Part shown: positions 22,870 through 35,000 of the stretch, piece after piece
How positions within the stretch are numbered: the stretch's first letter is position 1
How the letters are laid out: each line of letters opens with the position of its first letter
Assembly (NCBI GenBank): GCA_003996215.1
Contig: QJPP01005213.1
Span: 1-64,000 of the forward strand
Origin: Jaltomata sinuosa
Lineage: Eukaryota; Streptophyta; Magnoliopsida; Solanales; Solanaceae
DNA: 64,000 bases
Reading direction: 5' to 3'
The notes under the pieces: generated by a model
Databases searched by the model: none
Told to the model about the DNA's origin: nothing
Seen by the model: the letters and a program-made list of their open reading frames with translations, nothing else
Position numbers and translations under genes: made by a program

Positions 22870-24235
22870 AGTACACTACAACATTTTAGGCTCTTGGCCA
22901 CACTAATTCTAGACAATGCTTGAAAAGTGTTGCCAAAGGTATTTAAGGGCACACTTTCAAGGTGTGGCCTGTGTATAGGGCTTTTGGTCACGAAAATTTT
23001 GGCAACGCTTTTTAAAGCGTACTCTTTAGAATTATAGGCTACACATTTTAAGCGTTGCCAAATCATAAAATAATTGACAACACTTATTTATTCATATGGC
23101 TACACTTTGAAGTGTGCTATATTTGTAATTCTAAAGACAACACTTCGTAATTGTACCTTATTAGTTATCATAAATTTTGACTAAAATAATACAGTAATAA
23201 AAATTTAATCTACCACTAAGCAAACTTAATGGGGTATTTTATTTATTATAAAAGCAAAAAGTCAAAAATCCAAATCATGAGGCAAAATATAAAAGCAACA
23301 TACAGTAATAAAATTTAAAATTAGCTAAGAGGGATTATATTAATTGTGCGTCTGCAACCCTCCTTTTCTTCGAAGACTCGTCTCTTCCTTTGCAATTTTT
23401 GCAAGTCGGGCTGAAGATGTAAATTGATGTGCGGCGAGTGACTGAGATAGCGAAGGGGTCGATTGACTTGCCAAGCTTCGATTCGATTCGATTTGTATGT
23501 ATATTCTTCATTTTTGAAGGTTATTTCATACTGATTTTATGAGGTCGATTCGATTTGTATGTATATTCTACATTTCTGAAGGTTATTTCATATTGATTTT
23601 ATATTATGCATGTTGTTTTTGTTCCCCTTATTTTACCTTGTGTTGTAATGAATTGTGCATGTATGTTTTCTTTTTGAGCTAGCCCAGATCTACGATTGTC
23701 GTGATATTTATGCTTGAATGGTGAGGTAATGGGGGTTGGAGATCTTTCATTTCTTCTTAACTTGCTAGCTATCCTTTTATGTAATGATTTAATCAGAAGA
23801 AAGTTCATTCAAGCAATTATTCATTATAGATTATATTTCTCTTCGTTGTAACATATATTTGTGAAGAACTCGGGTTATAGTAAAACAACAACCAATCAAA
23901 CTAGCTATTACAACTATATATTGCTACATTAATCGACAGTTTAACCAAGTTGCATACCAATTGGTATTTAATTTCTAGTTTTGCTCATGATTTAAACCAA
24001 AAAAAAAGAAGCAAAAGTTCTCCCTTTTCATGTTCTCCACATGAAACAACTAATCTTTATTGGCAATCTCTTTTCCCAGATGTTGGTGTAGTTCTCCCTT
24101 ATTTTTTTCTCTAGTTCTCATTATTTCCCAAGTTGATTGAACTGTGAACTGTCCATTCTTTGACAATTACCACCATGCTTTGTCATTCTCTTTTGAACAT
24201 AATGGGACTGTTACAATATTATAATCCGGTGGGGA

Positions 24236-24491
24236 TGCTGACATTGCTTTACGCACACAGCAACGTGATGATCTGGGGCAGATGTACGAGTTGTTCATCA
24301 AACTCAGTCACCATCTCTGGGTAAATTTGATATTGTATATTTTCTCGTGCTCCTTATAATTGTAGTATACTTTAACTCTAATTTTTTAATGGTTTTTTAG
24401 CTGTTGGATGAGAATGAAATACCGATGAAGTCTCGCTTCACCAGCACATTGTCAATCGAATTTGGTATAGTGGTTCTGCACCTTCTCAGGT
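24236..24491 (+). other. Exon-like fragments inside the CACTA element
   Basis: Two stretches look like coding exons. The first (to ~24320) reads GDADIALRTQQRDDLGQMY, then ELFIKLSHHLW, and ends at GTAAAT. The second (24402-24491) starts after TTTTTTAG, reads LLDENEIPMKSRFTSTLSIE, then FGIVVLHLLR, and ends at AGGTAGGT. The phases join without a stop. I do not recognise the protein. They may be captured host-gene exons or part of a decayed element gene. Confidence 0.4.
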
Positions 24492-26042
24492 AGGTTCGAC
24501 TTCTTAAAGTCTCAATGGAAAATATATTTACAAGAATCCAATTTCTGGCGAAGAGATTTTACTTTTGTAATCTGCTTTGAAGACTTTGTAATTGCTTTTT
24601 TTTGTCCTTGAGGTGCATAGCAACATATTGATTGATAGGTTATCTTCTTATTTGTGTTGGATGTTATCTTTAAGCTCAATTATAGTATGAGATATCCCAT
24701 AAGGGTCAACCAAACAGCTTATCTTGAAAATTATGATTGTTTTAATTGAACTATAGAGCACTATGTGGAGATTGATTTTTTTTATATGAATGACTATCTT
24801 AGTTCTCAGTTATTTGTTTCTTTACAAGTCATATTGCAAGATACTAGACTTAAATTCCTAACTCATTGACAGCCGCTAGTGACATATTACTTCATCTCTT
24901 TCACAGATTGTAAAAAATAGCAGTGATCTGTTGGAGTGTTGAATGGTTGCTACAATAATGCAAACTCATGCCTCATTCTTTCTGTCATTCTTAAGTTGGT
25001 AAATTTGAACACCAAGATAATTTTAACATTCTAATTGATTTAAGAGTTGTTATACAAGGAAGCAAAGTTATCGAAAATTCGGGTAACATTCTTTGAACTT
25101 TGAACTTAGCTTCTTCTTCTTCTTCTTTTTCACCCTTTTCTGCATTTTCTTCTACAAGAGTTCCTTTTTGATCTGTTTTCATTAGCCTTATATCTATATT
25201 TACATTTTTGGGTGTCAAAATTGTACCTTTTTTTTGAAGTATAGCTCAATGAAACTATTTAAACATGCTCAAGATGCAACAATAATTGTTTTCTTGGAAA
25301 ATTTTATTTTCCTCCACTGCCATTTTAGCTAATCATTGAACTTTGTACCCATTTGATGATAAAAAAGGAGTTTTATCCATAATTTGATTTATGTGAAATT
25401 AGGAGCTGATCTACTGTGTACAGACCTTTCAAAGAGCACAAAACTCTAAGATCCAACAATTTTGGATTTGTGTTTTGTTATTTATCTGCATCCATTGAAG
25501 AGACAACAAATGGTAAATAAAAGTATATAATATAATATTGTTGTTGTTGTTGTATACAGACACAAACATGAAAATAGTAATATTTATATATATATAGTAA
25601 TGAACTTAAAGTCCCACTGGACATTGTTTTTTTTAATACTAAATTGTCATTCTTTATCTTTTTTTGTTTTGTTGTGTAGTTTATCTTCTCTCTTTTTGGG
25701 CGTAGAAATAACTTATGCAATTTCTAGGGTCATAAGATCTTTAATTACACAAAGAAAAAAGCTCTTCGCTCACCCTCCACAGAGTTCTTCTTTCTTCTTC
25801 TTCTTAGATTAGAAAATAGCTACTCCTCTTAGTTTAGCTTTTGCTTGTTTTCCTACAGTGTAACAGGGCTGATATGAGAAAAGTTCTAAACAAATACAGA
25901 GGCCTTTGTTTTGATAGCACCCAAAAATAAGCCTTCTTTGCCTCTACTTTTGAAAGTTGAACAAAGCCCTATCTGTAGTTAAACGTGATATATCAAACTG
26001 CAAAAAATGTCTTTTTACACATAATTTTCCTTCTCTTTATAT

Positions 26043-26124
26043 GTGTGTACTCACTATTATATATCATTACGAAAGTCAAAGTAGTGTGTACTCACTATTA
26101 TATATCATTACGAAAGTCAAAGTA
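26043..26124. repeat. 41-bp tandem duplication in the CACTA interior
   Basis: Two near-perfect units starting GTGTGTACTCACTATTATAT. A separate ~75-bp direct repeat (GTCTTAGTAACTAACAGAGC) lies at about 26200-26280 and 26805-26885. A third repeat (GTAGTATCTCTGTAGTA) lies at about 26996 and 27058. Confidence 0.85.
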
Positions 26125-27904
26125 GTGTGTAATCATGATCAATGGCAGTCAACTTATGAGTGAAAAATATTACGATTGGGGACTAGTTAGTGAGCCTGAA
26201 TTAGGAAAAAAGAAAGTTGACTGTTGAAAGAATTTTTTCGAGTCTTAGTAACTAACAGAGCAAGTTAGTGAAGCTATCATTGATCTCAGCATTTGAAATC
26301 AGCTTATATTATAGTATAACATGGTGCGTGATAATACATTTAATGACTAGAACCTTGATCATTTTTTTTGAATGACTAGTACCTCTTAATTTTCTGTTTT
26401 ACACAGATGATTTGGCTTTGTTGTTGATAGCTTCTTTCACTGTTACAGGAACTTATTATGCTGATCAAATGATTTTTGTTTTGTTGTTGTAGCCTTTTAG
26501 AGAACAATTTTGTTTATATGTTTTCTTTTGGGAATTAAATTGTAGCCAGGACTTGGAATAATTTTTTTCTCCACTCAAATATCCTCTGATTTTGAGTAGT
26601 TGTTTCTGTGAAAAATTGTGATAGTTACCTCGTTTTAATGATTCTATATACCTAGTAAAGGATGGTAAGTTTATCTTGAGAAGATTGAACCAATCATCCT
26701 GATAATGGAGCATGTGATGGGTTATACTGAGGGAGCTAGTCTAGGACTTGGTCATTATTAGTAGAGGTATTAGATTGCGGACAAACTAGAGATCTTGAAT
26801 AAGGGGAAAAAAAAAGAAAATTGATTGTTGTAAGGATTTTTTCAAGTCTTAGTAACTAATAGAGCAAGCTAGTGCAGTTGTCATTCATATTTGTATTTGT
26901 AGTGGCTCTGTTTTTGAGCTTTGGCTTATCACTTTTAGCCATTTCCAGATTTGTCAGTTATTGTTGGAAAAAAAAGATTTGTCAGTTATTATTGTGTAGT
27001 ATCTCTGTAGTACGAGCTGCTATCAACAGGTAGATTATGCTCAACTCAATTAAATGTGTAGTATTTCTCTAGTATGAACTGCTATCAGCATAATTTTTTT
27101 CTAATTTTTAATTTCATTTTGAATGTGTAGGAAAATGCAGGTGATCAAACTTGAATGGAGGCACAAGTCAACTCAATCTATTGAAGTAAATGATGAAGAG
27201 TGTTTGAACTATATATTGTTATATCTGTTTGAATACATTTAGTTTTGTGGAATTCATTGCTAGTACAAATCTTTAAAATATTGCTTTATAAGTTTATGTA
27301 GTACAAGACATGTTATTTTTCAAAGTTTATTGCAAATCTATATATTTGAATTTTTTATAAGCTAATTTGGTGCTTGTGATTTTATATATATATAATATAT
27401 ATATATATATAATAAAATTCTAGACAACATTGCCACACTGTAAAAGTGTGGCTATAGGGTCCTCAATTGTGTGATTTATTAATTATAAATTGACATGTAT
27501 AATAGAAAAGGTTACACTTTAAAAATGTTGTCATAGAGGAAGTATAAAAGGTCACGCTTTAGAAACGTGGCCAATAACTAAGCAAAGGCCACTCCTTAGA
27601 AACGTGGCCAATAACTAAGCAAAGGCCACGCTTGAAAGTGTAGTTTTAGTAAATGAAAGTTTTGCTAATGAGGTACTACAAAAGCGTGGCCTTTGTACCT
27701 CATGGGCCACGCTTCTTAAACGTAGCTGCTATGACAAAACTTAAAAAGCGTGGCCTAAAGTCAAAGGTTACGCCTCTTTAGGCCACCCCCGAAAAAGTGT
27801 TGCCTAAAGTCAAAAAGTGTGGCCTTTGATCAAAGGGCACATTTTTTGCTAGTTTAGGCCACACTTTACAGGGGTGGCTAAAAGCCTAAAATGTTGTAGT
27901 GGTA

Positions 27905-28298
27905 ATACCTTCCCACATCCACTCAGGAATGGAAAGTCGCTGCATCAAGCCACCCGGTCTCATGTGCTCGAACTTCACCTGCTGACAATTCAAGCACTGA
28001 GATACAAACTTTGCCACGTCCCGCTTCATACCACCCCACCAGTAAAGTTGTCTCAGATCTCTATACATCTTCGCTGCGCCAGGATGAATGGAGTATCTAG
28101 AACAATATGCCTTATAAAGTATCAGCTGTATCAAATCACCAACTCTGGGAACACAAAGCCGACCATCAAACCTCAGAATACCATCAGAACCCAATGTAGC
28201 CCGGCTGACCTCACCCCAAACTACTTGATCACGAAGGTCACACAAGCTCTGATCCTCAAACTGCCAGCTCTGAATCTGGTCAACTAGAGTAGAACGGA
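27905..28298 (-). pseudogene. A2 integrase zinc-binding domain
   Basis: Minus-strand frame: GILRFDGRLCVPRVGDLIQ, then the HHCC domain YSIHPGAAKMYRDLRQLYWW and FVSQCLNCQQVKFEHMRPGG, then LSIPEWMWEGI, where the CACTA element begins. It is shifted in frame relative to the RNase H upstream. It joins exactly to MDFVVGFP at 22869 once the transposon and one GTA are removed. Confidence 0.9.
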
Positions 28299-28300
28299 CT

Positions 28301-28765
28301 TCAATTCATGGCAAAAACTCTGCTGGGATCCGATAAGTTAAGCCTAACCAGATGGTTAGCCAAGGACTGGATGTCCAAGACCAATGGTCGCTCAGAAACT
28401 GAAAGTGAAGCTAGACTGCCCATCCTTACTGCCTTCTGACCCAAGGCATCTGCGACCACGTTTGCCTTGACTGGATTGTATAAAATAGTGAAATCATAGT
28501 CCTTCAGCAACTCAACCCATCTCCCCTGCCTCGCGTTCAGCTCGCGCTAACTCGTAAAGTACTGAAGACTATGATGGTCGGTGAATATCTCACAATGAAC
28601 TCCATATAGATAGTTTCTCCAGATCTTGAGTGTGAAGACTACCGCCGCCAACTCTATGTCGTGAGTGGGGTAGTTGCGCTCGTGAACCTTCAATTGCCTT
28701 GACGTGTATGCTATCACCCAACCCTGCTGCATCAACACACAACCAAGACCGACCCCTGAAGCATC
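28301..28765 (-). pseudogene. A2 RNase H
   Basis: In frame with RT but separated by stops: CDASGVGLGCVLMQQGWVIA, TSRQLKVHERNYPTHDIELA, EIFTDHHSLQYF, a stop, then LLKDYDFTILYNPVKANVVA with DALGQK. The Asp of CDAS and the Glu of DIELAAV are visible. This domain degrades the RNA strand during reverse transcription. The TAA just before CDAS and the stop near 28545 inactivate it. Confidence 0.88.
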
Positions 28766-28768
28766 ACA

Positions 28769-29848
28769 TTACATGGAGATACTCTGACCCTCAACCGACA
28801 AGGTCAGGACCGGAGCTGAAGTCAATAAGGTCTTAAGCCTCTGGAAACTATCCTCGCACTGGTCAGACCACTGACAATGAGTATCTTTCCTAGTCAGCAT
28901 AGTCAAGGGTGATGCTATGGAAGAGAACCCCTCTACGAAACGTCTATAGTATCCGGCTAACCCAACAAAGCTACGGACCTCAGTAGGAGTGGTAGGTCTA
29001 GGCCAATCACGAAGTGCAGAAATCTTACCCGGATCCACTCTAATCCCATCCTTAGACACCACGTTCCCTAGGAATGCAACTGACTCTAACCAAAACTCAC
29101 ACTTTGAGAACTTGGCATAAAGCCGATGATCTCTCAAAGTCTGAAGTATAGTCCTCAAATGCTGCTCATGCTCGTCCCTACTCCTCGAGTATATCAGAAT
29201 GTCATCGATAAAGACTATCACGAACAGATCAAGGTTTTGACTAAGCACCATATGCATCAAGTCCATAAAGGCAGCGGGGGCATTAGTCAACCCAAAATAC
29301 ATCACCAGGAACTCATAATGGCCATAACGTGTCCTGAATGCTGTCTTAGGGATGTCCTCCACCCTAATCCTCAACTGATGGTAGCCGGACCTCAAATCAA
29401 TCTTAGAAAACACGGCGGAACCCTGAAGCTGATCAAACAGGTCATCAATCCTCGGTATCGAATACTTATTCTTCACTGTCACCTTATTCAACTGGAGGTA
29501 ATCAATACATATCCGCATCGACCCATCCTTCTTCTTCACGAAGAGAACGGGATCACCCCAAGGAGATACACTCGGTCTAATAAACCCCTTAGCTAACAAA
29601 TCCTAGAGCTGCTCCTTAAGCTTTCTCAACTCAGCAGGAGCCATACGGTAGGGAGGGATAGAAATGGGCCTGGTGCCTGGCTCTAACTCAATGGCAAAAT
29701 CAATATCCCTCTCAGGTGGAAGGCCCGACAGGTCGGCAGGAAACACATTTAGGAAGTCTCTAACCACAGGAACAAACTCAGGAGATGTAGGGTCAATAGT
29801 AGCATATCGAACGTATGCTAGATAGGCTAGACACCCACTGGAAATCAA
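28769..29848 (-). pseudogene. A2 protease-RT linker and reverse transcriptase
   Basis: The linker FLNVFPADLSGLPPERDID and ELEPGTRPISIPPYRMAPAE leads into RT: a TAG at LKEQL(stop)DLLAKGF (Gln in B2), SPWGDPVLFVKKKDGSMRIC, IDYLQLNKVTVKNKYSIPRI, FSKIDLRSGYHQL, FGLTNAPAAFMDLM, the intact catalytic FIDDILIYSRS, and then VRSFVGLAGYYRRFVEGFSS. Only a single stop interrupts ~360 codons, making it the best preserved RT here. The Tekay/Del lineage is inferred from wording and tail. Confidence 0.92.
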
Positions 29849-29905
29849 ATTCCTAGCTCGAAGACAAGAGATGATCCCAGACGGTGCATGGTTAACAGAA
29901 CCCTG

Positions 29906-30304
29906 TCATATGACCGGGGATACGCTGGGCACGGCTATGGTAACGGTCTTGGCATAACAATCCAAAACCGCATGGTGAGGGGATAACAAGTCCATGCCTA
30001 GTATCACATCAAAGTCTAACATATCAAGTAACATCAAGTCAGCCCAAGTATCCAAGTCCCCGGCAGATATCACACAGGATCTCTCAATCCGATCCACTAC
30101 TAAAGAGTCTCCTACTAGGGTCGAAACAGAAATAGGTACAGACAATGGCTCGCTAGCCAACCCCAAATAAGGCAGAAAGTAGGCAGATATATATGAGCAA
30201 GTGGATCCAGGATCAAACAAAGCATAAGCTGGCTGACGACATACAAAAATCGTACCTGTGATCACAGCATCTGAAACCTCTGCCTCCGGTCTCCCCGGGA
30301 CCAC
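29906..30304 (-). pseudogene. A2 retropepsin
   Basis: SDAVITGTIFVCRQPAYALF is followed by the catalytic DPGS and TCSYISAYF. The second strand is LDFDVILGMDLLSPHHAVLD. It lies in the same frame as RT with one stop between them. It would cleave Gag-Pol. No catalytic residue is lost. Confidence 0.9.
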
Positions 30305-30399
30305 ATAGAACTGACGATGACCTCCACCTGCCCGAACGCCATCCCTACCACCTGCTCTACTATGCGAAGAACCACCTCTACCCTGACCACTGCCTCCCT

Positions 30400-31928
30400 G
30401 ATCCGGTGGCTGAGCAGAGCGAATAGGCTGAACCGCACCCCACTGGGGGCAATCTCTAGCATAATGGCCACCAACTCCGCACTAAAAATAGGCTTTACCC
30501 TGCTGGGGGCAATCTCTCCCAAAATGACCACTACTACCACACTCATAGAAGGACCCTAATAGTCCATCCTGTCGAGACGGACCCACTGAACTTGTGTGGC
30601 CACCTTGGCCTGATGCCTCAGAAGTAGTACCCCTTGCAGACTGACCGTTGTGACCATGCTGAGTGTTGTGACCCTGCTCAAACTGAGAACCTGAAGCCTG
30701 AAGTGACGCATGTACTGGTCTACTAGACTTACCTTTATGCTGATGTGGCTGATAACCTCAGCCCCACTAGCCGGAACCTCTACCACCATACCTAAAACCA
30801 CTGTAACCACCCTGATGTTGATGCCTCTTAACTTTGGCCCGGGTGTTATGATGATGCAAATCCTCAACCTTAAGAGCATAGTCTGCAATGGTATAGAATG
30901 ACCGACCACTAGCAACCAGTACCTCTGCAGGCACTCTGAAATCTCTTTGAAGCCCCCAAATAAATCTACGGACTTTGTCGGCCTCGGTAGGCATGATCAA
31001 TGCCCCAAAGGGATCAAGCTGATGGAAACTGGGTCTCGTACTCTGAGACGGTCATAAAATCCTGGGAAAGTCTAGTGAACTCCTCCCTCCGATGCTCCCT
31101 GTAGTTCTGTGGCATGAACTTAGCCATAAAGGCCTCATAGAACTCGGACCAGGTCAAAGAAGGTGACGTAGAGGGCCTGCAAGCAACTTGTGCTCTCCAC
31201 CATAACTTCGCTAGACCCTCCAGCAGATATGAAGTATAGCCAACCCTGTAAGTCTCTAATAAGCCCAAATGATACAACATCTCCTCACAGGTGGTGATAA
31301 AGTCGTGGGGGTCCTGACCTGGTGTACCACCAAATCTTAGCGGTGCCAATCTTAGAAACCTACCCAAAGCCTTCTGCTCTGTGTTTTTCATAGTAGGGTG
31401 AGGAGCAAGTGGTTGGGCAACCGATGGAATCGGAACAACCTCAGCATGGGGAGCCGCAGTAATAGGCTGCGCTTCTGAACTTTGAACACCCAGGGCTGCC
31501 CCCGGAGCTGGTGTCTGTGCTGCCTCCAAAGGGCTCTCTCCAATCACACCCAGAAGGTGAAGCAACAAACCCCAAATATCCGAAGACTGAGCTAGGGCTG
31601 AAACTGGTACTGGAGCTGGTGGTACCTGGGCTATCCCAGGGTCCACATGATGCTGCACTGGAGCTAACTCTGGCTCATAGTCGTACTCAGGTTCTATATC
31701 TGCTCTAGAAGCTCTAGAAGGCGCTGCTGCTCTGGGACGACCTCTAGCCCTACCTCGGCGACCACTCTGGCCCCTAGCTGGAGTCAGAGGTATAGGGACA
31801 GGAGGCTCTCCTCCGCCTGAAGATGACGATATCATACGAACCATCTGCGGAAGAGTGAACCAGAACAAATGAGATTTACAGGAACTCTCAAGGATACTAG
31901 GCATGAAAGAGAAGCAAGAAAAGTCCAT
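30400..31928 (-). pseudogene. A2 gag
   Basis: The ATG frame begins MDFSCFSFMPS, has an Arg/Gly-rich stretch (GRRGRARGRPRAAAPSRAS), a Pro/Ala-rich spacer, then the retrotransposon gag core LRFGGTPGQDPHDFITTCEE, LEGLAKLWWRAQ, FMAKFMPQNYREHRREEFTR. It ends after 304 codons by a frameshift near 31010. The rest (RRFIWGLQRDFRVPAEV) is in the next frame. Two zinc-knuckle relics (CGVGGHYARDC and ECGSSGHFGRDC, near 30440-30550) have each lost the first Cys of CCHC, one to a stop and one to another residue. Confidence 0.88.
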
Positions 31929-32040
31929 TTTCCCTAAGATGTCACTATAGCCTCCCGAAGATTGAGCACGGATGTCTCCACCCCAATCCGCAGGACTCTA
32001 CTAGATATTGGCTCCTATACCGATGAGACCGGTGAACCTA

Positions 32041-32055
32041 GGGCTCTGATACAAA
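32041..32055 (-). other. A2 primer binding site (initiator tRNA-Met)
   Basis: Immediately inside the 5' LTR the minus strand reads TTTGTATCAGAGCCC, which differs by little from the plant consensus TGGTATCAGAGCCC complementary to the tRNA-iMet 3' end. Confidence 0.8.
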
Positions 32056-32057
32056 GT

Positions 32058-35000
32058 TGTCACAACCTGATTTCTAGGTCATGATGGCACCTACAACCCC
32101 CCCCCCCCCAAGTAGGCGAACCAACCTTCGTAGCCCGGAACGGTTAGGAATGGGCTACATTCTAATAGTTTAAGCAGAAGATCTGATACATAAGTTGAAG
32201 CAAGGGCATAATGAGAAGAAAATATATACAAGGGAGATATAAACAAGCAGAATCTAAACCAACCCAAAACCTGGTATCAAAGCGTCTAAGAGCCAAACAA
32301 CGTCAGGAGTACAAAGGTCCAAAATTCATATACACATAAGTTGTCTCTGAATCGTAACAGAGTGGAGAATATACAAAAGATAAACTAAGTCAAGCTCTGA
32401 ACGCCAAGAGCTTACCCTCAGCCTGGATGATCCAAAAATAGTTGCCCGTACGAGTCTCCGGCTCTCTAAAGGCGATGTCCCACACCAGGATCTGCACCAG
32501 AAGATGCAGGGAGGTAAGGTGAGCACCAAATGCGAAGCATAAGGTACCCAATAGGTATCATAGGCCGACTGGGCACATATAAAGTAAAAGAACAACAGTA
32601 GGCAGAAAAGAAATAAACAATCACAATAATCAATGGTAATGTACACAGGAACTAGCCCATAGGGAAGGCAACAAAAAACAACAAGCACGGCCAGCAAAAA
32701 TATAGTATGTATACATGGAAAACGCAGGTAAAAGTAAGAACGACACACCTGAGATCCTCGCAAAAATAGTATATACATAAGTTTAGAAATGGATGGCATA
32801 CCGGTAACCTCAAGCATAAAGAATGGGAGAAAAGTGTAAAGTAGACATGCTCGGAAATAGTAAACAATAACTACACTAATCACAATAATCTCATTCCAGT
32901 AACCAACAACCCCGCTATAACCAAGCTCTAACCACACTAATCATGACCACCTCAATCTAGAAATCGACAGCCCCGCTGTAACCAATCTAGCACCTCAGAC
33001 AGAAGTAATAATGATTGGACACTACCTGCAGTCCCCCAACCGCCCATACAACCGAGGAACGCAAAAAAGTTAAACCAAACCCTCTGGTATCCCATACTAT
33101 TGGAGCTTACAATCAACAATCAACAGACAAGGGTGATACCTCACGCAGATGAATGATATGATGCCATACAAAGTAAAAGTGATCAAGTACCGTATGTCAC
33201 CCACTTCCGGTGACCTGTAAGGCCCAGAAGGCGGGATCCATGAAAGGTCCCACCCGTATACCACTACTACACCGTATACCCTCCCTCTGGCACCCGCAGC
33301 TCATAGCTTCTGGTCTAGAGCGGCAAGGTCCATGGAGGCCCCTGACCAACATACTAGATGCCCCACATCCTCAACACAAACCCCAAGTAAAGCTGCCTGG
33401 AGGGTATCCAGGTCTAAAATAGTAACCCAAAAGTTGTAGTACTTGACCCCGCCTAGTCCAGCAACACCCCGGATGCTGTAGTATAATGGTATGGCACCCG
33501 ACCCCATCGAGCCTAGAGAAAAGTGGAACTATAGATAAAATGTCTTTCAAAACTTTCCTTACCCCAAGAAGATCTATAAGACAAGTCAAACCATTTCCAA
33601 ATCATTTCCGTCAAAAAACGCCCCCCCCCAGGCCATACTTGGTTTAGAAAGCAGTTCCAGAAGGCCCGAAGCCAAATCATAGTAAAACGTGTGAAAACCC
33701 CTCTATATGCATGGAAATGGCATGATCAAACTCACAATAGCCGCCCCGCAGCTCTTAATCAACCTATCGGCCTAGCATATGCTCCAAAGCTACTCAGCAA
33801 GCATAACAATCCTAGAAGGATAATTCTATATCTGGGACTCGCAGACATTCCCAATGATCCCACCGTCTATGTTCCAGAATCAACAAGGCCTCACAGGACC
33901 ACAAGGGTAATAATATCAGATAACCAGAATACTACACACAACGGAGGAAAGAACGGAACGGATCATGGAAAAGCGGTCAAGGTCTATGGTACCAACCTAA
34001 AGACCCCACCCAAGGATGCCAACTAGTACAAATTTACCCGATATATGCGAATTCTAGGGAGTTAAGTCGTAACCTACCTGTCGTCCGACGACAAACGATA
34101 AGAAAGACGATATCCGAGGTCGAGCTACTCCGAGAAGCTCCGAACTAGAATCAAACTATCAAATTCAAGAATATAATGTTAAGGCGAGTCCAACGATACC
34201 CATATCACCATAGTAATAGTCGGGCTGAAATCTGAGTTGCCGGCGGGCCCATGGGCCCCTCAACCTGAAACCGAAAACAAAAAGAACATGATGATTACCA
34301 CTTTCCAAGGGATGCATGCTCGGATTTTTAGAGGGAATTTGGCCAAGGGATTGGCTCAAACCAGCCAGCCAACACCAGGAACGAACAAGGGATCAAAGAG
34401 ATAATTTGACAGATTAAAGTGAAAGAAACTTACCCATTATGATGGAGGAACGATCAAGGCCAAGGAATTTTCACCCCAACACCCAGAATTGATCAATTAT
34501 AGAGCTTAGACGAGATTGGAACAGTCAACAATGGAGGAAAAATGAATTGAGTAATGGGGAAATGAAGGGGAAATGTTTAAATTAAAGTTGTCAGCGGGAG
34601 CCGCATTTGCGAAAATTCTATCGCAATTGTAGAGGTCACTATTCCCCTATGCCTCCACAATTGCGGAGAAACCACTGCAAATGTGGTAGCCGCAAATGCG
34701 GCCAAGCACCGCAATTGCAGAACCAGCACCTTGGCAAAATACCACAAATATGGCGTTCCACCACAAATGTGGTGACCGCAAATACGGTCAAATGTCCGCA
34801 AATGCGGACCCAACAGGTACAACAACTGCAGCCAAGAAAAGAAAACCAGCTAAGTTTAAGACGCATGATTTGACCCTCGGGAAGCATCCGGGGTCCTGCG
34901 AATGCAAACGAGGCCTAGCTTTCCAAAATGACTGAAAACGGCATTCGAAACTAAACGGAAAGGACAAAAACCTCAACAAAGGTCGATAGCGCAAAAAGTG

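Larger units (their letters stand above)
22874..27901. mobile_element. CACTA (En/Spm-like) DNA transposon, non-autonomous, 5,028 bp
   Basis: The terminal inverted repeats begin CACTACAACATTTTAGGCT on both ends (19 perfect bases, then a few more with mismatches). A 3-bp target duplication GTA flanks it (22871-22873 and 27902-27904). Subterminal repeats of the type GTGTGGCC/GGCCACGCTT are dense on the right (27430-27880) and sparser on the left (22900-23110). I see no TNP2-type transposase. Removing it rejoins the A2 integrase precisely. The interior holds exon-like pieces, poly-CTT and TTG runs, and short duplications. Confidence 0.92.

Noticed and set aside
25478..25812. Small ORFs in the CACTA interior
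   Set aside because: Short, A/T- and CTT-repeat-driven, no splice or domain support, and unlike the exon-like blocks at 24236-24491.
32326..32937. A 203-codon hydrophobic minus-strand ORF, with a twin at 18403-18855
   Set aside because: It lies fully within the A2 LTR, is broken differently in each LTR copy, and is repeated only because the LTRs are. No protein family is recognised.
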